Below, piece after piece: positions 29,021 to 37,078 of a DNA stretch of 37,078 nt. The notes under the pieces were generated by a model, which was given only the letters and a program-made list of their open reading frames with translations, had not been told where the DNA came from and ran no database searches. Position numbers and translations under genes: made by a program. Origin of the DNA: Methanosarcinales archaeon. Lineage in GTDB: Archaea > Halobacteriota > Methanosarcinia > Methanosarcinales > Methanogasteraceae. Every line of letters starts with the position of its first letter. The first letter of the stretch is position 1. The stretch covers positions 1 to 37,078 of the forward strand of contig JAUVWP010000005.1 of assembly GCA_030604085.1 (NCBI GenBank), written 5' to 3'.

Positions 29021-30176
29021 TACTTATGACGTGGTCATCGTCAGGTATGATGAGATCGCACTTAAGAGCCCTCCTGTCAGGCGGCGGTTTGAGGATGTGT
29101 TGATCAGCCGGATCAAGACAGCGCTCTCGAGGCGCGGCATAGACTATTCAGAGGTCACGCGGGAATGGGGCAGGATCTTTGTGCATACGAGCGATCGGGG
29201 TGCCGCAGATGCGATCTCGCGTGTCTTTGGTACGGCATCGGCAAGTCCTGCGATCACAACCGATGCAACGCTCGAAAGCGCGGCAGAGACCGCGGCAGAG
29301 ATCGGCAGAGACTTAATCAAGAACGGCGAGTCCTTTGCGATCCGTGCATCCAGATCGGGAATCCACGATTTCACATCGATCGATCTTGCGATCGCGTGCG
29401 GGGATTCGGTCGTGGGGTGCACCTCGGCAAAGGTTGATCTCACGAACCCTGATCGGGAGATATCTGTTGATATGCGGCAGGAGCACGCCTATATCTACAC
29501 GAGGATCGCTTCCGGAGTCGGCGGGCTTCCGTACGGCACGCAAGGGAAGATGATTGCGCTGGTATCCGGAGGCATCGATTCGCCGGTTGCTGCGTGGATG
29601 CTGATGAGGCGGGGAGCCGAGGTCATCCCGCTCTACTTTGATCTAGAGGAGTTTACAGACCCAAAAAGCAGAGAACTTGCTGAACAGAGCATAAACTCGC
29701 TTTTCGAGTGGAGTTATTCCGATATGACCGCGTACAGGGTTCCTTACGGCGCGGTCCTTAGCGAGATCGCGAGCCACTGCGAGCCGCGTATTACTTGCGT
29801 GATCTGCAAGCGGATGATGTACCGGATCGGAGCGCAGGTCGCAGAGAAGGAAGGCGCCTGCGGCATCGTCACAGGTTCGTCGCTCGGACAGGTCGCATCC
29901 CAGACCTCACAGAATATGTTCGCAGAGATCCACGGACTCGGGATGCCGATCTACCATCCGCTGATCGGGATGGATAAAAGGGAGATCATCGACCGTGCAA
30001 CCCGGATAGGCACGTTTCGGACAGAGAAGCCAGCAATCGAGTGCGCTGCCGTTCCGGACCGCCCGATGACCGCTGCAACGATCGCGAGGGTAGCGGAGAA
30101 TGAAGCGAGGATCGATGTCGCACGTATCGTGTCTGATGCGGTCGCTGGTTCGAGCGTTCTGGAACTGCTCCAGTGA
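29010..30176 (+). CDS. thiI: tRNA 4-thiouridine synthase ThiI (THUMP + PP-loop)
   Basis: Start MSDNTYDVVIVRYDEIALKSPPVRRRFEDVL; PP-loop 'ALVSGGIDSPVAAWMLMRRG'; 11-nt overlap with upstream gene. Confidence 0.93.
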   Translation: MSDNTYDVVIVRYDEIALKSPPVRRRFEDVLISRIKTALSRRGIDYSEVTREWGRIFVHTSDRGAADAISRVFGTASASPAITTDATLESAAETAAEIGRDLIKNGESFAIRASRSGIHDFTSIDLAIACGDSVVGCTSAKVDLTNPDREISVDMRQEHAYIYTRIASGVGGLPYGTQGKMIALVSGGIDSPVAAWMLMRRGAEVIPLYFDLEEFTDPKSRELAEQSINSLFEWSYSDMTAYRVPYGAVLSEIASHCEPRITCVICKRMMYRIGAQVAEKEGACGIVTGSSLGQVASQTSQNMFAEIHGLGMPIYHPLIGMDKREIIDRATRIGTFRTEKPAIECAAVPDRPMTAATIARVAENEARIDVARIVSDAVAGSSVLELLQ

Positions 30177-30427
30177 AACTTTGTTTCGTGGTGTTCCGTC
30201 TGCGCTCTTTCGCGTCTCGGAACTCTGTCAGACAGATCCGGACTTCTGACACGCCGAAGATTGCGGACGTTCTCTTCTCGGAAGGGCGTCTGAAAGTCCG
30301 TATCAAGAATTCCTGTGCAGTCCCAGATGTTTTGACTTTGTATGCACACCTAAGAACGCCACATAATCAGCGCGACCACCCCGTCCCCGAAAACCATATC
30401 ACCAGATCCAGCTAACCGGATAACCGG

Positions 30428-31369
30428 ATGATCGTACTATCAGGCGGAACTGGAACACCGAAACTCCTTGCAGGGATGAGAAAGGTCCTCCCGGAAGAGG
30501 AGATCACAGTGATCGTGAACACGGCAGAGGATACCTGGGTCTCAGGAAACTTTGTCTGCCCTGACATCGACACGGTTCTGTACCTGTTTGCAGACACAAT
30601 CGATGCTGCAAAATGGTGGGGCATCCGCGACGACACATTCACAACCCACGAATCGCTGAAACGAGCCGGACACCCTGAAATCATGCGGATCGGGGACAAG
30701 GATCGTGCGACTCACATACTGCGGTCAGACCTGATCCGAAAGGGGCGCACCCTCACAGAAGCGATCCGTGAACTGGCGCGCTCATCTGGCATACAAGCCA
30801 GCATTCTTCCGATGACCGACCACCCGGTTGCAACACATATCACCACGCCAGAGTGCGAGATGCACTTTCAGGAGTACTGGATCACGCATGGAGGTGATCC
30901 TGACGTGCTCGGCGTAAACATCCATGGCATCGACGATGCCGCGCCGTCTGATGCGGTGCTCTCTGCTCTTGATAGCGACGATTCAGTCCTCATCGGTCCG
31001 AGCAATCCGATAACAAGCATCGGTCCGATACTGAGACTGCCAGGGATGCGCGAGATCCTGCGCGAGAAGATGGTGGTTGCGATAAGCCCGATCATCGGCG
31101 ATGCGCCTGTCAGCGGACCTGCCGGAAGACTCATGCGTGCGTGCGGATACGAGGTATCCTCGGCAGGCGTGCTCGAATGTTATCGCGATCTTCTGGGCGA
31201 TCTTCCAGACGTCTTTATAATCGACAGGGATGATATCGAGATCGGCATCGACGGTGGCGTCGAGATCGTGCGTGCGGATACGATGATGACGTCCGTTGAT
31301 AAGAGTGAGGCGTTGTCCCGGATGGTTGTTGATTCGTTCAGGAATCTGCCGGTACAGGTACATACGTAG
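30428..31369 (+). CDS. cofD: 2-phospho-L-lactate transferase (coenzyme F420 biosynthesis)
   Basis: MIVLSGGTGTPKLLAGMRKVLPEEEITVIVNTAEDTWVSGNFVCPDIDTVLYLFAD. Confidence 0.95.
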   Translation: MIVLSGGTGTPKLLAGMRKVLPEEEITVIVNTAEDTWVSGNFVCPDIDTVLYLFADTIDAAKWWGIRDDTFTTHESLKRAGHPEIMRIGDKDRATHILRSDLIRKGRTLTEAIRELARSSGIQASILPMTDHPVATHITTPECEMHFQEYWITHGGDPDVLGVNIHGIDDAAPSDAVLSALDSDDSVLIGPSNPITSIGPILRLPGMREILREKMVVAISPIIGDAPVSGPAGRLMRACGYEVSSAGVLECYRDLLGDLPDVFIIDRDDIEIGIDGGVEIVRADTMMTSVDKSEALSRMVVDSFRNLPVQVHT

Positions 31370-31406
31370 GTAACTTGTGGGTCATAATTCAGGGATTTGT
31401 ATTGTG

Positions 31407-31455
31407 TGCATCCGTGTTCGGTACAAGCATCAGGGTAAGTTGGCAGTCCCAGTGG
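31407..31455 (+). repeat. Direct repeat C, copy 1
   Basis: tgcatccgtgttcggtacaagcatcagggtaagttggcagtcccagtgg; matches 32035-32081. Confidence 0.8.
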
Positions 31456-31514
31456 AAAGCCGGGTGACAGGTTTATTAACACCAGCACCGATTCACATAC
31501 ATATCCGAAGCCAA

Positions 31515-31589
31515 GGGTCCGTGGCTTAGCCAGGATATAGCGCCGGCCTTCTAAGCCGGACGTCCCGGGTTCGAATCCCGGCGGGTCCG
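31515..31589 (+). tRNA. tRNA-Arg (anticodon UCU)
   Basis: Acceptor GGGTCCG/CGGGTCC (two G-U), anticodon arm CCGGC-CTTCTAA-GCCGG, T-arm CCGGG-TTCGAAT-CCCGG; CCA not encoded. Confidence 0.95.
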
Positions 31590-31594
31590 TAGAG

Positions 31595-31990
31595 ATGCGA
31601 GCAAAAGAGATCAGGGGAATTGCACGTGAGACACTCGAGTTCATACTCGAAGTGAGCAAGTCGACTGCGCCGAACGAATTCGCGGGGTTGTTGCGCGCAG
31701 AGGATGGGATCATCACCGAAGTGGTCGTGCTGCCAGGAACCGAGTCATCAGAGGTGAGCGCGGTCATGCACATCTACATGCTGCCGATGATCTCAGTCGC
31801 AGGCTCGGTGCATAGCCACCCGACACCGAATACCAGACCCTCGCAGCATGATCTGTCCCTGTTTGCACGGACCGGCAACTGCCACATCATCGCCGGTTTC
31901 CCGTACAACGAGCATAGCTGGACGTGCTATGATGCTTATGGAGCGCGGAGAAAACTCCCTGTCCTCGATGTCGACTTTGGCGACGTGTGA
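31595..31990 (+). CDS. JAMM/MPN-domain metalloprotease-like protein
   Basis: 'NEFAGLL' glutamate and 'HSHPTPNTRPSQHDL' (HxHPx6-7SxxD) JAMM motif. Confidence 0.88.
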   Translation: MRAKEIRGIARETLEFILEVSKSTAPNEFAGLLRAEDGIITEVVVLPGTESSEVSAVMHIYMLPMISVAGSVHSHPTPNTRPSQHDLSLFARTGNCHIIAGFPYNEHSWTCYDAYGARRKLPVLDVDFGDV

Positions 31991-32010
31991 TGCGGTGAAT
32001 TCCTCAGGAT

Positions 32011-32033
32011 ATTCGTGCGATTCATCTATTCGT
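32011..32033 (+). repeat. ATTCGTG-type repeat, copy 1
   Basis: attcgtgcgattcatctattcgt; near-identical to 35647-35669. Confidence 0.7.
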
Positions 32034-32034
32034 T

Positions 32035-32081
32035 TGCATCATGTTCGGTGCAAGCACAAAGGCAAGTTGGCTGTCCCGTGA
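32035..32081 (+). repeat. Direct repeat C, copy 2
   Basis: tgcatcatgttcggtgcaagcacaaaggcaagttggctgtcccgtga. Confidence 0.8.
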
Positions 32082-32123
32082 AATCCAAAAAGTTATTAAG
32101 AATCAAGACATATATATCAGTAC

Positions 32124-33566
32124 ATGATTCCAGAAGAGATAAAGAATTTTCTGTCTCATGAGGGGGGCAGTTCACTGATCATACAGGGGAATCCGGGTAC
32201 TGGCAAAACCATTCTGACACTTGAACTGATGGATGCGTTCCTGGATTGGAATCCCATGTACCTTACCACAAGGTCGACAACCGATGCAGTCTACCGGTAT
32301 TTTCCACGACTACGTCAAAGACAAGATGAGATCAATGTCATCGAATCGAAAGATACGTTCTGGGACAGATTCTTTAAGAAAGACGATGATACGGAATTGC
32401 GTGTCGAAAGGGATGCTTTCGAGATGTACGGGATGCTTGACGATCCGGACCGGACTGATATAACCGAATTTGACCAGGTCTGTGACCGGGTTGATACATT
32501 CCTGCCTGAAAAATCACTGCTCGTGCTGGACAGCATCGAAGGGTTGTGCGATAAATATAAAGTGAGTGAAAAGTTTTTCGTCGGCCTCATCAACCGATGC
32601 CTGATCGAACCTGCACATACCAAGGTCGTCATCGTCCTTGAGAAGATGGAGAAGACGGAGATCGACTATCTCGCAGACGGTGTGATCTCGCTGTACCAGA
32701 TAGATCGTGATGGCAGACGTATGCGGATGCTGTCCATCGACAAACTGCGCGGTACCGCTATAAACCAGCCAAATTACCTGTTCACTCTGAAAAACGGGAG
32801 ATTCCGCAGTTTCAATGCGTTTGAGGTCAGGTATCCGGAAGAGTACCTACCGTTTGAGCCGATTCCAAATACCAAGACGCACTATTCGACCGGAAACCGT
32901 GATCTGGATGAGATATTCGGAGGATACCGGATCGGGAGTTATATCCTGCTGGAAACGGGTGAGAATGTCGATAACTTCTTTTACACACTGCCGATGCTGA
33001 CCGCTGCAAACATCGTGAGTCAGGACGGCAGCGCGGTCATACTCTCGGTCAGCGGCGCAGGCCCAAGCGAGGTCAAGAACAACGTCTTCGAGTACGGGTT
33101 GAGCGACAAATTGAACTCATTTCGGGTCGTGACCGAAGAGAATCCCGAAGAGCCAGTGACCGAGGATTTCGTCGTGGCTTATGACAAGGAACGCTTCTCA
33201 AGCAACTTCAATATACTGGATCGGGAGCTTGCGAAACTGCGGGCGGAGCGAGGCGGGGACGTCGTGAAGATCGTGGATTATGAGATTCTTGAGACGATGC
33301 TCGGCATGCAGGCGCTTAAAAGGATGATCCTCTCGGATAAGAAGTACACTGCTGCGAATAAGATCCTGACGATAGCGATATGCAAACACAGCCTCGCCCC
33401 CGAGATCAAAAAAACGCTTGCGAACATCTCAGATATCCATATGAGAGTCAATAAATATAATGACACAATGATACTCTATGGCGAGAAGCCGACGACGAGT
33501 GTATATGTGATCGAACCGGATGTCAGACGCGGATACAAGGACGTTAAACTGACCTTGATGAGATGA
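32124..33566 (+). CDS. GvpD/KaiC-like RecA-superfamily ATPase
   Basis: P-loop 'GNPGTGKT'; Walker B-like 'KSLLVLDSIEGL'; degenerate second RecA-like half. Confidence 0.8.
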   Translation: MIPEEIKNFLSHEGGSSLIIQGNPGTGKTILTLELMDAFLDWNPMYLTTRSTTDAVYRYFPRLRQRQDEINVIESKDTFWDRFFKKDDDTELRVERDAFEMYGMLDDPDRTDITEFDQVCDRVDTFLPEKSLLVLDSIEGLCDKYKVSEKFFVGLINRCLIEPAHTKVVIVLEKMEKTEIDYLADGVISLYQIDRDGRRMRMLSIDKLRGTAINQPNYLFTLKNGRFRSFNAFEVRYPEEYLPFEPIPNTKTHYSTGNRDLDEIFGGYRIGSYILLETGENVDNFFYTLPMLTAANIVSQDGSAVILSVSGAGPSEVKNNVFEYGLSDKLNSFRVVTEENPEEPVTEDFVVAYDKERFSSNFNILDRELAKLRAERGGDVVKIVDYEILETMLGMQALKRMILSDKKYTAANKILTIAICKHSLAPEIKKTLANISDIHMRVNKYNDTMILYGEKPTTSVYVIEPDVRRGYKDVKLTLMR

Positions 33567-33680
33567 AGGGTCATTCTGGCTTTTGCCGGTGGCAATGTCG
33601 ATATTGGGTCCAGCGGTGCGTTTATGCGAGATGTTCCGATAGAATCTCGCGGCAAATTCCTGCAAATCTGTTACAAACGG

Positions 33681-33762
33681 GAAGCAACGACAGATATATA
33701 TGTAATCGAACTCGATCTCTCAAACGTAAATATAAGGACGTAAAACTGACCCCGGTGAGATA
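33681..33762 (+). pseudogene. Frameshifted duplicate of the 3' end of the upstream GvpD-like gene
   Basis: gaagcaacgacagatatatatgtaatcgaa...aagtataaggacgtaaaactgaccccggtgagataa parallels 33483-33566 (TTSVYVIEPDVRRGYKDVKLTLMR vs TTDIYVIELD / KRKYKDVKLTPVR). Confidence 0.75.
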
Positions 33763-35592
33763 ATGTATACATTTATAGCACTACTTATAATATATGTCAC
33801 AGCGTTGATCGCTGTCGGGTGGCATTTCGCAAAGAAGCAGCGGACGATGACCGATTTCTGGATTGCGGGAAGAGAGATCGGGGCAGGGAATATCGGGATG
33901 TCTGCCGCTGCATCGTGGCTCACTGCAGGAGCCTTATTCTTCGTCACCGGGATGTTCCTCTTCATCGGCACAGGATCGATCTGGATCTTTGTTGCACCAA
34001 ATATCATCGCGCTTGCTGCAATTGCACTCCTTGTCCCGCGGATCAAGCGCCTCCCGTCACTGACCCAGCCAGAACTGATCGAACTTCGGTACGGTCCCCT
34101 GCTGCGTGCGCCGATTGCGATAGCGATCACGATCGTGATGATCCTCTTTGCGGTCACCGATTTCAAGGGGTTCGGTTACGTACTCTCCGTATTCTATGGC
34201 ATACCACAGATCTATGCCGTGCTGATCATGGTGGTTGCAATCTCGCTCTATGTGACACTTGGCGGTCTCAGGGCGGTGATATGGACAGATGCGGTCCAGT
34301 TCGTCTTCCTTGCCGCGCTTGCAATCCTGATCGGGGCTGCAGCACTCTATATTCCGGCGCAGAATACAGGCGTGGCTGTATCCGACCTCTTTACCGGGAT
34401 GGATGCCGGTTTCTGGGATATCTTTGCTCTCGGCGGGATCATTGGAGTGTTTATCATGATGATCGCGATGCTTCCGGGATGGATTACGGAACAGGACCCG
34501 TGGCAGCGGGTGTGGGCGGCAAGGGACGTGAAATCCGCACGGTACGGCATGATGCTCGGTTCAGTGCTGATCGCTGCCGTATTCTTTGCCTGTTTCCTTG
34601 CAGCGATCGGGCTTAATGCGATGTATCAAGTACCGGCAGACCTGCACGGTGCCGAACAACTCTACCTCATATTCATCCAGGACACGTTTCCACCGGTCGC
34701 AATCGCTGTAATTGCGATAGGATTTGCCGCAGCCGCGATGTCCTGCGCAGACACGTTTGCAACATCAGGCGCATCCTGCATATCAAGGGACATCTACCAG
34801 CGGTTCGTAAAGCCGGATGCGACAATGAAGGAGATGCGAACCGTGAACCGCGCGCTCATCGTCGTGATGCTCGTAATATCTGCTGCAATCTCGATGCATG
34901 TCGAGACGATACTGGATGCGGTCATCATGGCAACCGTCATCGGCACATCGTCGTACTTCTTCCCGATCATGGGCGCGCTCTTCTGGAGACGCGCAACCGC
35001 GAAAGGAGCGCTTGCAGGACTCGTGATCGGCGGCACCGCCCAGATCGGACTGATCATCGCGGAGGCTACATACCTCGGAAAACTCGACGATATTTCCCCG
35101 TTTTTGATCGAGCATGGCGTCCTCATAGCGGTATCGCTAAGCGCGATCTCGTTTATCGGGGTATCGCTCGCAACAAAGCGACCCGATGACCGCAATCTTG
35201 CTCCGTTCTTCCCGGATGTGGCAGAGCGTTTCATAAGGAAAGGCGCGGCGTCGGTGGATCTGGGCGACCCTCTATACGCGCGGTTCAGAAGAGATGTCGA
35301 GAAGCAGGTTTCCGGAGAGCGTGTGCATCTGAGCGCTGTTGTCAGAACAAAACACGTGTTCGACTGGGGCGAACTGATCTTAAAACTTGCAGATACACGC
35401 GCATGGATCGCACCGAGTGGAGTTGAGGTTGCATACCGAATGTCGAGCACGGATATGCTTGCATGTCCAAGAATCGTGCATGGCGGCGCGGATCAGGTCT
35501 GGATATTCGCTGAACCGCCCGCGGATCAGGAGGATGAGGTCCTGATAGAGATGTTTGCCGCGCGTCAGGAGATTCGAAGGATACTCGCTTAG
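33763..35592 (+). CDS. Sodium:solute symporter family (SSS) transporter
   Basis: 609 aa multi-TM; 'DFWIAGREIGAGNIGMSAAASWLTAGALF', 'LPSLTQPELIELRYGPLLR'. Confidence 0.9.
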   Translation: MYTFIALLIIYVTALIAVGWHFAKKQRTMTDFWIAGREIGAGNIGMSAAASWLTAGALFFVTGMFLFIGTGSIWIFVAPNIIALAAIALLVPRIKRLPSLTQPELIELRYGPLLRAPIAIAITIVMILFAVTDFKGFGYVLSVFYGIPQIYAVLIMVVAISLYVTLGGLRAVIWTDAVQFVFLAALAILIGAAALYIPAQNTGVAVSDLFTGMDAGFWDIFALGGIIGVFIMMIAMLPGWITEQDPWQRVWAARDVKSARYGMMLGSVLIAAVFFACFLAAIGLNAMYQVPADLHGAEQLYLIFIQDTFPPVAIAVIAIGFAAAAMSCADTFATSGASCISRDIYQRFVKPDATMKEMRTVNRALIVVMLVISAAISMHVETILDAVIMATVIGTSSYFFPIMGALFWRRATAKGALAGLVIGGTAQIGLIIAEATYLGKLDDISPFLIEHGVLIAVSLSAISFIGVSLATKRPDDRNLAPFFPDVAERFIRKGAASVDLGDPLYARFRRDVEKQVSGERVHLSAVVRTKHVFDWGELILKLADTRAWIAPSGVEVAYRMSSTDMLACPRIVHGGADQVWIFAEPPADQEDEVLIEMFAARQEIRRILA

Positions 35593-35646
35593 TGCTCACC
35601 GAAAAATGAAATAGCGAAGTTTATGGGGACACTCCACATCCCTGAC

Positions 35647-35669
35647 ATTCGTGCGATTCGTTTATTCGT
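35647..35669 (+). repeat. ATTCGTG-type repeat, copy 2
   Basis: attcgtgcgattcgtttattcgt. Confidence 0.7.
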
Positions 35670-35670
35670 G

Positions 35671-35708
35671 CCATTCGTGATCCCTTATGCCAATTTTATC
35701 ACGAATGG
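35671..35708. terminator. Inverted repeat between convergent SSS and purM genes
   Basis: Perfect 11-bp stem CCATTCGTGAT / ATCACGAATGG with 16-nt loop. Confidence 0.45.
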
Positions 35709-35750
35709 GCGAATGACACGAATTTTAACAGGTTATTTTCTGGCAATCTC

Positions 35751-36833
35751 TTAATACCCTACAAACTGGCTGCCAGCGCTTCGTAGACGCTCCCCTTCGA
35801 GTATCACGGTCTTCTCGGGATCCTTAAATGTGCTGCCTATCTCGTAGCAGCCCTTTCCATGTTTTTCTGCGATCTGCACCGCGGAATCTACCTCATCCGC
35901 TGGCAGGACGATGCAGAACCCGATCCCCATGTTGTAGACCTGGTACATCTCTGCCGCACTCACAGGTCCGTGTTTCCGGATCAACTCAAAGATCGGAGGC
36001 GTTTTTGGTAGATTATCGATCGTAAACCCGCAGTCCCTGCTAACTCTCCTGAGATTCAAGAACCCATCGCCGGTTATATGGGCAAGCGATCTCAGATCCA
36101 GACCGGCGTCAAGCATCTCTGTAATCTCTCTTGCGTAGATATTCGTTGGTTCGAGCAGTTCTTCGCCGAGCGGTCTTCCAAGTTCGTCAACATACTCATC
36201 CGCGCCAAATTTGCCCAGAAGAACCTTCCTTGCAAGCGTCATCCCGTTGCTGTGGACGCCTGAACTTGCAAGACCGAGTATCACGTCCCCTTCTTCGATT
36301 GCATCTCCAGTGATGATCTTATCCTTCGAAACAATGCCGACCCCCATCCCTACGAGGTCGAAACCCCGATTCTCTCGAGGTCCTCTGATCATCTCTGGCA
36401 TGATCGCTATCTCCCCGCCAGAGAGCGTTACCTCCGCGCGCCTGCAACCCTCCACCACGCCTTCTATGATACTCTCGAGAAGAGCCGGGTCAGGTTCCTG
36501 CACTGCTATGTAATCGACCATCGAAACCGGTAGAGCCCCGACGCAGAGGATGTCGTTTACGTTCATGGCAACACAATCGATGCCGACTGTATCGTATTTT
36601 TCCATTTCCTGCGCGATAAAGACCTTTGTCCCGACTCCGTCAGTCTTGATCGCCAGTGCTCTGCCATCCCCTATATCGATAACCCCTGAGAAATGTCCTA
36701 TCGGGATTGCAGGTTTCCCTATGGTGTTTCTGAAGTCAAATGTCCCTTTGCAAAGTTCCACGATCCTTTGCAAGGCGATCTCTACTTTTCCGGTATCAGC
36801 GCCAGCAGTCTGGTAGGTAACGTAATCATCCAT
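35751..36833 (-). CDS. purM: Phosphoribosylformylglycinamidine cyclo-ligase
   Basis: 'ALAIKTDGVGTKVFIAQEMEKYDTVGIDCVAMNVNDILCVGA', 'GLASSGVHSNGMTLARKVL'. Confidence 0.95.
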   Translation of the reverse strand: MDDYVTYQTAGADTGKVEIALQRIVELCKGTFDFRNTIGKPAIPIGHFSGVIDIGDGRALAIKTDGVGTKVFIAQEMEKYDTVGIDCVAMNVNDILCVGALPVSMVDYIAVQEPDPALLESIIEGVVEGCRRAEVTLSGGEIAIMPEMIRGPRENRGFDLVGMGVGIVSKDKIITGDAIEEGDVILGLASSGVHSNGMTLARKVLLGKFGADEYVDELGRPLGEELLEPTNIYAREITEMLDAGLDLRSLAHITGDGFLNLRRVSRDCGFTIDNLPKTPPIFELIRKHGPVSAAEMYQVYNMGIGFCIVLPADEVDSAVQIAEKHGKGCYEIGSTFKDPEKTVILEGERLRSAGSQFVGY

Positions 36834-36937
36834 AATCTACTGATGCAATCTGAAAAATTAAAAGGGTATTGATCCTGATATTCTATGATCTCCGACCGGC
36901 AGTGAGGGTTTTGTACACAATTTTGTGCACGGTTATT

Positions 36938-37078
<141 letters not shown>

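Noticed and set aside
30180-30425. Possible small ORF downstream of thiI (80 aa, 30173-30415)
   Set aside because: Sequence resembles a degenerate Arg-rich intergenic repeat rather than a protein; no RBS or motifs.
32124-33566. Gas vesicle gene cluster suggested by the GvpD-like ATPase
   Set aside because: No gvpA/C/N/etc. in the neighbourhood; GvpD-like RecA ATPases occur widely in archaea without gas vesicles.

Overview
The window is archaeal and very probably from an F420-using methanogen- or ANME-type euryarchaeon. Evidence: archaeal 16S 3' end, TFE, PAN, aMBF1, PurS and CofD homologues, type 2 IPP isomerase, and TATA-type promoters. From left to right it contains:
(1) Two tandem CARDB/DUF3344 surface proteins, the second ending in a dockerin-like motif.
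(2) A tightly coupled CobN plus fused ChlI/ChlD-type chelatase unit.
(3) An accessory island at about 10.1-14.3 kb. It holds a wHTH regulator, one intact RelE-like TA pair, one TA pair whose toxin is frameshifted, an adhesin remnant, and a NosD-like beta-helix/dockerin protein with no canonical start codon. It is flanked by two direct copies of a 41-bp repeat.
(4) A mostly housekeeping stretch: FEN-1, MFS, Fni, PurS-PurQ-PUA, DUF169, Trm112-like, methyltransferase, TFE, PAN, MBF1, GlyRS.
(5) A compact PRC-barrel-Thg1-MntA-HepT operon.
(6) S2P/CBS, ThiI, CofD, and tRNA-Arg(UCU) lying 5 nt upstream of a JAMM protease-like gene.
(7) A GvpD/KaiC-like ATPase followed by a decayed copy of its own 3' end, a sodium:solute symporter, PurM, and the 3' end of a 16S rRNA gene that is not followed by 23S.
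The strongest candidate for a new system is the overlapping Thg1-MntA-HepT operon, which would pair a tRNA-targeting TA module with a 3'-5' tRNA end polymerase. All homology calls were made by eye from the translations; no searches were run.
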